Shown here piece by piece: positions 1 through 4,890 of a DNA stretch of 6,776 nt (position 1 is its first letter; the number at the start of each line of letters is the position of its first letter). The DNA is from Candidatus Treponema excrementipullorum (GTDB lineage Bacteria; Spirochaetota; Spirochaetia; Treponematales; Treponemataceae): positions 1-6,776 of the forward strand of contig JAHLFV010000154.1 in assembly GCA_018883625.1 (NCBI GenBank), given 5' to 3'. The notes below the pieces were generated by a model that searched no databases, was not told the origin of the DNA, and was given only the letters and a program-made list of their open reading frames with translations. The translations under genes were made by a program, and so were the position numbers.

Positions 1-1
1 A

Positions 2-883
2 TATAAAACTGTGGAAGAAACTCAGCCTATTGCTTTTGAAAATGCAAAATGGGCTTATGTAGCCGGTGCTGCTATCGCAATCAAAAAGGGTTGTAAAGTT
101 GCCGCTGACGCAGCAGAAGCTATCGGAATCGGTTTGCAGGCATTCTGTATTCCCGGTTCTGTTGCAGAAGACAGAAAAGTCGGTTTAGGTCACGGAAATT
201 TGGCTGCCCGTTTGTTAAGAGAAGAAACAAAGTGTTTCGCTTTCTTGGCAGGACACGAATCATTTGCAGCTGCCGAAGGCGCAATCAAAATTGCAGCTAA
301 AGCAGACAAAGTTCGCAAAGAGCCTCTCCGCTGTATTTTGAACGGTTTGGGAAAAGATGCCGCTCAGATCATCAGCCGTATCAACGGATTCACATACGTA
401 CAGACAAAATTTGATTATTACACCGGTGAATTAAAGGTTGTTAAAGAGATTCCTTACTCAAAGGGTAACCGTGCCAAAGTAAAATGCTATGGTGTTGACG
501 ATGTTCGTGAAGGTGTTGCTGTAATGTGGCATGAAGGTGTAGACGTATCTATTACCGGTAACTCTACAAACCCCACCCGTTTCCAGCATCCTGTTGCCGG
601 TACATACAAAAAAGAGTGTGTAGAAAAGGGTAAGAAATACTTCTCTGTAGCTTCCGGTGGCGGTACAGGTAGAACATTGCATCCTGACAACATGGCAGCC
701 GGTCCTGCTTCTTACGGTATGACAGATACTATGGGACGTATGCACTCTGACGCTCAGTTTGCCGGTTCTTCTTCCGTACCTGCCCACGTAGAAATGATGG
801 GATTCTTGGGAATGGGAAACAATCCTATGGTTGGTGCTACAGTTGCTGTAGCCGTTGACGTTGCAACTGCATTGAGCAAATAG
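2..883 (+). CDS. GGGtGRT-family protein of unknown function (5'-truncated by the window edge)
   Basis: The frame is open to the left edge (Tyr-Lys-Thr precede the GTG at 11). That GTG has no Shine-Dalgarno sequence, so the gene almost certainly starts outside the window. The family is about 330 residues long, so roughly 35-40 N-terminal residues are missing. Counting from the GTG at 11, the family-naming GGGTGRT is at residues 216-222 (bases 656-676), followed by HPDNMAAGPASYG and MTDTMGRMHSDAQFAGSS. Other very conserved blocks are AADAAEAIGIGLQAFC (31-46), LGHGNL (59-64), LAGHESFAAAEGA (79-91), LNGLGKDAAQIISRINGFTY (110-129) and ITGNSTNPTRFQHPVAGTYK (181-200). There is no signal peptide or long hydrophobic helix, so it is probably cytosolic. 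The biochemical role is not established. From memory, relatives often sit near NifU-like Fe-S scaffold genes, but none is visible here. A strong terminator follows 14 bp after the stop. Family identity is near certain; function is unknown. Confidence 0.93.
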   Translation, partial: YKTVEETQPIAFENAKWAYVAGAAIAIKKGCKVAADAAEAIGIGLQAFCIPGSVAEDRKVGLGHGNLAARLLREETKCFAFLAGHESFAAAEGAIKIAAKADKVRKEPLRCILNGLGKDAAQIISRINGFTYVQTKFDYYTGELKVVKEIPYSKGNRAKVKCYGVDDVREGVAVMWHEGVDVSITGNSTNPTRFQHPVAGTYKKECVEKGKKYFSVASGGGTGRTLHPDNMAAGPASYGMTDTMGRMHSDAQFAGSSSVPAHVEMMGFLGMGNNPMVGATVAVAVDVATALSK

Positions 884-900
884 TTCTTTTGCAGGATAAA
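872..900 (+). promoter_or_regulatory. Possible promoter of the epimerase-MATE pair, overlapping the upstream gene end and terminator
   Basis: TTGAGC (872-877) and GATAAA (895-900) are separated by 17 bp, each matching 4 of 6 bases of the sigma70 consensus. Only 24 bp lie between the terminator and the ATG at 956, too little for a complete promoter plus ribosome binding site, so any dedicated promoter must overlap the terminator or the preceding gene. A start near 907 would omit most of the left arm of the hairpin. This rests on sequence match only; read-through from upstream is the alternative. Confidence 0.25.
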
Positions 901-931
901 AAAGGGATGTCTTCGGGCATCTCTTTTTTTT
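898..931 (+). terminator. Rho-independent terminator of the GGGtGRT gene
   Basis: Bases 898-911 pair continuously with 916-929 (14 pairs including two G-U wobbles) around a UUCG tetraloop closed by C-G, the especially stable cUUCGg form. The 3' arm runs into an uninterrupted T tract (924-931). The stem starts 15 bp after the TAG stop at 881-883. Confidence 0.93.
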
Positions 932-955
932 ACCCCGATTTACAAGGAGTCTTAA

Positions 956-1861
956 ATGAAAGTACGGTTAAAAAATGATTTTTTACAGGTAGAAATCGAC
1001 ACTAAAGGTGCAGAGTTACACAGTGTAAAACGGATCAAGGACGGAAAGGAATATTTGTGGTGCGGAAATCCCGAGGTATGGCGCTTTCATGCTCCCATTT
1101 TATTTCCCATTACCGGACGGTTAAAAGAAGGGTACATGATATGGGAAGAAAAAAAGTACACGATGCCCAATCACGGTTTTGCCAGAGATTTAGAACACAG
1201 CTTGGTAGAAAGCTCCGAAACCCGGGCAGTGTTTCGATTAACCGAAAATGAAGAAACATTGAAAGCATATCCTTGGTCTTTTGTTTTTGAAACAGAATAT
1301 GTGCTTGAAGGAGAAAAAGTAAGTTTTAAGACAACTGTGAAAAACTCCGACAACAAGGATATTTTATTCGGTTTGGGAAGCCACACGGCTTTGCTTTGTC
1401 CCCAAAATACAGAAAAGGAATCTGCTGAAAACTATGTTTTGGAGTTTGAAAAAGAAGAAGACATACAGCAAATTATTCCTGCAGAAGATGCTTTTCTAAA
1501 AAGTGCTCAAAAAGACAAACAGATTTTGGTAACAGAAAAATATCCGCATGTTAACCACAGAGAAATTGTTTTAAAAGACAACTTTTTCGGTGACGGACAT
1601 ATTCTGACAGGTCTTACTTCTTCTTGGATAGCTTTGGTACACAAAGTCTCCGGTGAAAAAGTTAAAGTTAACGTAAAAGATTATCCTTATGTTGTTTTGT
1701 GGCAAAATCCCGGCAAGTGTAGATTTGTCTGTATTGAACCCTGGTTCGGATTACCTGATTTTACCAATACAAAACACTTATGGGAAGAAAAGTTCGGTTT
1801 GAATCGTCTTAAACCGGGAGAGTCATTTACCAGTGATCAGTCCCTGACTTTCAGTCGGTAA
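956..1861 (+). CDS. Aldose 1-epimerase family protein, LacX-like
   Basis: A 301-residue cytosolic protein of the galactose mutarotase-like superfamily, which interconverts alpha and beta anomers of aldoses. The layout matches the LacX branch. GAEL.S (18-23) is the first beta strand motif, YLWCGNPEVW (33-42) and PILFPITGRL (47-56) follow, and HGFARD (73-78) carries the conserved His and Arg. GSHTAL (141-146) holds the second catalytic-type His (H143). The C-terminal VVLWQNPG (246-253) and CIEPWFG (259-265) supply the likely general base E261. Length is normal for the group. The ATG is supported by AAGGAG at 944-949, 6 bp upstream. In many relatives the second His is followed by Pro (GxHPaF); here it is Thr, a small deviation. 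The sugar specificity cannot be read from sequence; it could act on galactose, glucose or another hexose, or bind sugar in a regulatory role. The MATE gene begins 19 bp downstream on the same strand, which suggests one transcript but gives no clue to substrate. Confidence 0.9.
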   Translation: MKVRLKNDFLQVEIDTKGAELHSVKRIKDGKEYLWCGNPEVWRFHAPILFPITGRLKEGYMIWEEKKYTMPNHGFARDLEHSLVESSETRAVFRLTENEETLKAYPWSFVFETEYVLEGEKVSFKTTVKNSDNKDILFGLGSHTALLCPQNTEKESAENYVLEFEKEEDIQQIIPAEDAFLKSAQKDKQILVTEKYPHVNHREIVLKDNFFGDGHILTGLTSSWIALVHKVSGEKVKVNVKDYPYVVLWQNPGKCRFVCIEPWFGLPDFTNTKHLWEEKFGLNRLKPGESFTSDQSLTFSR

Positions 1862-1869
1862 GATATAAC

Positions 1870-1883
1870 GGAGACACAATTTG
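1870..1883 (+). promoter_or_regulatory. Ribosome binding site deciding the TTG start of the MATE gene
   Basis: GGAG at 1870-1873 stands 7 bp before TTG (1881-1883). The next in-frame start, ATG at 1902, is preceded by an A-rich run without a Shine-Dalgarno match, so TTG is preferred. Confidence 0.65.
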
Positions 1884-3245
1884 ACTACAGAACAAAATAA
1901 AATGGGTACGGAACCCATTGCCAAATTGATACTTTCTATGTCCTTACCTATGATGCTGTCCATGTTGGTAACAGCCCTCTATAATATAGTGGACAGCATC
2001 TTTGTTTCCCGCATAGGAGAAAATGCCTTAACAGCTGTTTCTTTGGCATTTCCTATTCAAAACTTAATGATAGCCATCAGTGTGGGAACCGGTGTAGGTA
2101 TTAATGCTATTTTATCCATGAATTTGGGAAAAAAGGACTATAAAGCTGTTAGCAGAGTTGCAAAAAACGGTATATTTTTGAATATTTGCGGTAGCCTTGT
2201 ATTTTTGATTTTCGGGTTGTTTTTTTCACCTTTCTATTTTAGGAGTCAAACAGATATACCGGAAATTATTGATTACGGTGTTCAGTATTTGAACATTTGT
2301 TGTGTTTTTTCCTTTGGGTTATTTTTGGAAGTTACTTTTGAAAAACTTTTGCAGGCAACAGGTAAAACTTTGTTTTCTATGTATACCCAAGGTTTGGGAG
2401 CCGTGATAAATATTATTTTGGACCCGATTTTGATTTTTGGGTATTTCGGTCTACCTGCAATGGGTGTAGCAGGGGCGGCTATTGCTACGGTAGTCGGTCA
2501 GATTGCCAGTATGTTTTTAGGGGCATTTCTGAACATCAAAAAAAATAGGGAAATCGATTTTCATTTTGAAGATTTGAGGTTACACGGGCAGACTATTAAA
2601 GAAATTTATTCCATAGGTATTCCTTCTATTTTTATGGCTTCCATAACTTCTGTTATGACATTTGGGATGAATAAAATTTTGGCAGCTTTTTCCTCTACAG
2701 CTATAGCTTTCTTTGGAATTTATTTTAAGCTGCAAAGCTTTGTTTTTATGCCGGTTTTTGGTTTAAATAACGGAATAATTTCAATTATTTCATATAATTA
2801 CGGTGCAAAAAACAAAGATAGAATCATTCACACCATTCGGGATGCAAATATATACGCTTTTTTAATTATGGGAATAGGCTTTTTAATTTTTCAGATTTTT
2901 CCCAAAACTTTATTGCAGTTTTTTAATGCTTCCCAGACAATGTATGATATAGGGATTCCTGCACTGCGTCTTATAAGCATCAGCTATATATTTGCTGCTT
3001 TTTCAGTTATTTGTACCTCTTTGTTTCAATCCATGGGACATGCTGTTTTGAGCCTTATGGTATCTCTTATAAGACAGCTTTGTGTTTTGCTTCCAGTAGC
3101 TTGGCTTTTGTCTTTTATCGGAGTACTGAACTATATTTGGCTGTCATTTCCCATAGCAGAAATTATAGCGGTTTTGCTCTGCGTGGTGTTTTTAAGAAAG
3201 GTGTATAGAGAAAAAATAGCGATACTTCCCGGTAAAGTTCTATGA
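1881..3245 (+). CDS. MATE family multidrug/cation efflux transporter (MepA/DinF-like)
   Basis: A 454-residue inner-membrane protein with about 12 hydrophobic segments in two homologous halves, the standard MATE length and layout. The family couples Na+ or H+ entry to export of drugs or metabolites. The first half begins with MGTEPIAKLILSMSLPMML (8-26) and YNIVDSIFVSRIG (34-46), with D38 in helix 1. It continues with LAFPIQNLMIAISVGTGVG (55-73), NLGKKD (81-86), NIILDPILIFG (177-187) and GVAGAAIAT (195-203). The second half begins near GIPSI (246) and contains FMPVFGLNNGIISIISYNYG (289-308) followed by AKNKDR (309-314), the typical inter-half signature. The chosen start is TTG at 1881, because GGAG (1870-1873) lies 7 bp upstream. 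The in-frame ATG at 1902 has no such site and would remove residues often seen in relatives only as a variable tail. It follows the epimerase gene by 19 bp with no terminator or obvious promoter between them. Substrate unknown. Confidence 0.93.
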   Translation: MTTEQNKMGTEPIAKLILSMSLPMMLSMLVTALYNIVDSIFVSRIGENALTAVSLAFPIQNLMIAISVGTGVGINAILSMNLGKKDYKAVSRVAKNGIFLNICGSLVFLIFGLFFSPFYFRSQTDIPEIIDYGVQYLNICCVFSFGLFLEVTFEKLLQATGKTLFSMYTQGLGAVINIILDPILIFGYFGLPAMGVAGAAIATVVGQIASMFLGAFLNIKKNREIDFHFEDLRLHGQTIKEIYSIGIPSIFMASITSVMTFGMNKILAAFSSTAIAFFGIYFKLQSFVFMPVFGLNNGIISIISYNYGAKNKDRIIHTIRDANIYAFLIMGIGFLIFQIFPKTLLQFFNASQTMYDIGIPALRLISISYIFAAFSVICTSLFQSMGHAVLSLMVSLIRQLCVLLPVAWLLSFIGVLNYIWLSFPIAEIIAVLLCVVFLRKVYREKIAILPGKVL

Positions 3246-3441
3246 CAAAACAGTATTGTGACACTTATCTTTAGGTATAAAATCGGGTTCCGGTAGAAAT
3301 TGCTATGGGAAGCCCGATATACCCGGGATATAAAATCATGTCTATGTTATCCACCGTAATTTCTTAATTATGTTTTTGGAAAGATTAAAACTTTTTCTTG
3401 AATTTTGGAGATTTTTATTTGCATTTTAGAAGAAAGAGGTT
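3246..3441. other. AT-rich intergenic spacer with a GC-rich inverted repeat
   Basis: No convincing gene is present on either strand. ATCGGGTT (3282-3289) can pair with AGCCCGAT (3311-3318, one G-T pair), giving an 8-bp stem with a 21-base loop. CCCGGG lies just beyond at 3322-3327. No T tract follows either element, so this is not a canonical terminator, although it is the only candidate 3' end structure for the MATE transcript. The rest (3340-3440) is very T/A-rich and leads into the glgC promoter. Confidence 0.5.
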
Positions 3442-3447
3442 TATAAT
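3419..3447 (+). promoter_or_regulatory. Sigma70-type promoter of glgC
   Basis: TTGCAT (3419-3424) and a perfect TATAAT (3442-3447) are separated by exactly 17 bp in AT-rich DNA. Transcription would begin near 3454 and leave a leader of about 40 bases, in which no riboswitch-like structure is evident. This supports glgC being its own transcription unit. Confidence 0.75.
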
Positions 3448-3485
3448 CTAAGTGTAGTCTATATTATTGTGTGATTTACATATTT

Positions 3486-3498
3486 GGAGGGCTTTATG
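3486..3498 (+). promoter_or_regulatory. Ribosome binding site fixing the glgC start at ATG 3496
   Basis: GGAGGG (3486-3491) lies 4-5 bp before ATG 3496. A longer in-frame reading from TTG 3484 would begin inside this site, so it is not the start. Confidence 0.9.
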
Positions 3499-4776
3499 AC
3501 TAAGGTTTTGTCAATTATTCTTGGAGGAGGAAAGGGAACCCGATTGTTTCCGCTGACTAAGGAGAGATCCAAGCCGGCTGTTCCGTTCGGTGGTCGTCAT
3601 CGTATAGTTGACATCCCTATTTCTAACTGTATCAATTCTGGTTTTAATAGGATCTACTTGTTGACACAGTTTAATTCTGCTTCTTTGCACATGCATATTT
3701 CCAGCTCTTATAATTTTGACAGATTTTCTCATGGGTTTGTAGAAATTTTGGCTGCTGAGCAAACCTTGGAACACTCAGGATGGTATGAGGGAACAGCAGA
3801 TGCCGTACGCAAAAATTTTACACACTTTGAAACACAGAATCCTACTCATTACATTATTCTTTCAGGTGATCAGTTGTATCGTATGGACCTGAAAGCCTTT
3901 TTGGATAAACATAAAGAAACTGGTGCTGATATTTCTATCGCCACCACTTGCGTTACAAGAGAAGATGCCTCCGGTTTGGGTATCATGAAAATTGATGAAA
4001 ATTCCCGAATTACAGCTTTTATGGAAAAACCAGCCCCCGATATGGATATCAGTGATTGGAAGATTCCAGAAAATGCCAGAGAAGGAAGACCGGAAGGCAA
4101 AGAATACTTGGCTTCTATGGGTATTTATATTTTCAATGCAGATGTTATGAAAACTGCCTTGGATAATAATTTTACCGATTTTGGTAAAGAGATCATTCCT
4201 TTAGCTATTAAAAATTGCAAGGTCAATTCTTATGTATATGACGGATATTGGGAAGATATCGGAACTATTCGCAGTTTCTATGATGCCAACTTGGATTTAA
4301 CAAAAATTGCTCCCAAATTTAACTTCTACGATGAAGAAGCTCCAATCTATACTCATCCGAGAAATTTGCCTCCTTCAAAGTTAAACAGAGCGGTTATGGA
4401 TCGTTCTTTGGCAACAGAAGGATGTGTTATTACAGATGCAACTATTACCGACTCTATTATCGGTGTTCGAACTATTATTGAATCCGGTACAGAGCTTAAG
4501 GGAGTTATCTGTATGGGTGCTGACTTCTATGAAAATGATGAAGAGAGAGTTACTAACGCCAATAAAGGTATTCCTCACTTAGGTATCGGTAAGAACTGTA
4601 AGATTTCCGGTACAATCATAGATAAAAATGCCCGCATCGGAGATAATTGTCAAATCGGCGTAAGCGGTAAAACCTATGAAGACGGAGAATACGGTCCCCA
4701 CGGAGAATTCTATGTTTCTTCCGGTATTATTGTTATTCATAAAAACGCAATCATTCCGGCAGGTACTGTATTTTAA
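3496..4776 (+). CDS. glgC: Glucose-1-phosphate adenylyltransferase (ADP-glucose pyrophosphorylase)
   Basis: A 426-residue cytosolic enzyme making ADP-glucose and pyrophosphate from glucose 1-phosphate and ATP, the committed step of bacterial glycogen synthesis. The N-terminal nucleotidyltransferase domain starts with GGGKGTRLFPLT (10-21), then RSKPAVPFGGRHRIVDIPIS (24-43) and GTADAVRKN (99-107). SGDQLYRMD (123-131) carries the catalytic-type Asp D125. FMEKP (175-179) holds the sugar-phosphate residues E177 and K178, followed by SMGIYIF (207-213) and YWEDIGTI (251-258). The C-terminal left-handed beta-helix follows from about residue 300, with SGTIIDKNARIGDN (371-384) and SGIIVIHKNAIIPAGT (409-424). 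Many blocks match plant and cyanobacterial AGPases more closely than E. coli GlgC: LTQFNSASL (56-64), YDGYWEDIGTI, PIYTHPRNLPPSK (283-295) and IIDKNARIGDN. Such enzymes are usually allosteric tetramers, but the effector cannot be read here. It has its own promoter and terminator and no other glg gene nearby. Confidence 0.96.
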   Translation: MTKVLSIILGGGKGTRLFPLTKERSKPAVPFGGRHRIVDIPISNCINSGFNRIYLLTQFNSASLHMHISSSYNFDRFSHGFVEILAAEQTLEHSGWYEGTADAVRKNFTHFETQNPTHYIILSGDQLYRMDLKAFLDKHKETGADISIATTCVTREDASGLGIMKIDENSRITAFMEKPAPDMDISDWKIPENAREGRPEGKEYLASMGIYIFNADVMKTALDNNFTDFGKEIIPLAIKNCKVNSYVYDGYWEDIGTIRSFYDANLDLTKIAPKFNFYDEEAPIYTHPRNLPPSKLNRAVMDRSLATEGCVITDATITDSIIGVRTIIESGTELKGVICMGADFYENDEERVTNANKGIPHLGIGKNCKISGTIIDKNARIGDNCQIGVSGKTYEDGEYGPHGEFYVSSGIIVIHKNAIIPAGTVF

Positions 4777-4791
4777 TCCTAACATGGAATA

Positions 4792-4832
4792 AAAAATCCC
4801 ACTGCGAGAGTTGGCAGGGGGATTTTTGTCTT
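4792..4832. terminator. Intrinsic terminator of glgC, also terminator-like on the - strand
   Basis: AAAAATCCC (4792-4800) pairs perfectly with GGGATTTTT (4819-4827). After one A-G mismatch, CTGC (4802-4805) pairs with GCAG (4814-4817), leaving an 8-base loop. The T tract (4823-4827) follows on +. On -, the same stem is followed by six T (complement of 4791-4796). It starts 16 bp after the glgC stop. Confidence 0.88.
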
Positions 4833-4839
4833 AAGGTAT

Positions 4840-4884
4840 AACTGCCCGAAAGTTGAAAGGCAGACACAACTTCGGGACAGTTTT
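4840..4884 (-). terminator. Long hairpin after the repeat-protein gene
   Basis: AACTG (4840-4844), CCCG (4845-4848) and AAGTTG (4850-4855) pair with CAACTT (4867-4872), CGGG (4873-4876) and CAGTT (4878-4882). This makes 15 pairs with single bulges at 4849 and 4877 and an 11-base loop. It begins 8 bp past the stop of the - strand gene. The - strand T tract is poor, so it may protect the 3' end while the next hairpin (4792-4827) supplies termination. Confidence 0.6.
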
Positions 4885-4890
4885 ACTGCA

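Noticed and set aside
458..787. Open frames on the - strand inside the GGGtGRT gene
   Set aside because: They are shadows of a strongly conserved + strand gene, with no start signal or recognisable domain.
3011..3208. 65-codon + strand frame inside the MATE gene
   Set aside because: Out-of-frame shadow; its sequence is the shifted reading of transmembrane segments.
3256..3281. TTGTGA...TATAAA as a second promoter after the MATE gene
   Set aside because: The spacer is only 14 bp, too short for a sigma70 promoter, and a much better one lies at 3419-3447.
3484..3495. TTG at 3484 as the glgC start
   Set aside because: It lies inside or beside the Shine-Dalgarno sequence itself; ATG 3496 has ideal spacing and begins the family N-terminus.
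3511..4785. Several short - strand frames inside glgC
   Set aside because: None has a ribosome binding site or domain. They lie fully opposite a certain gene.
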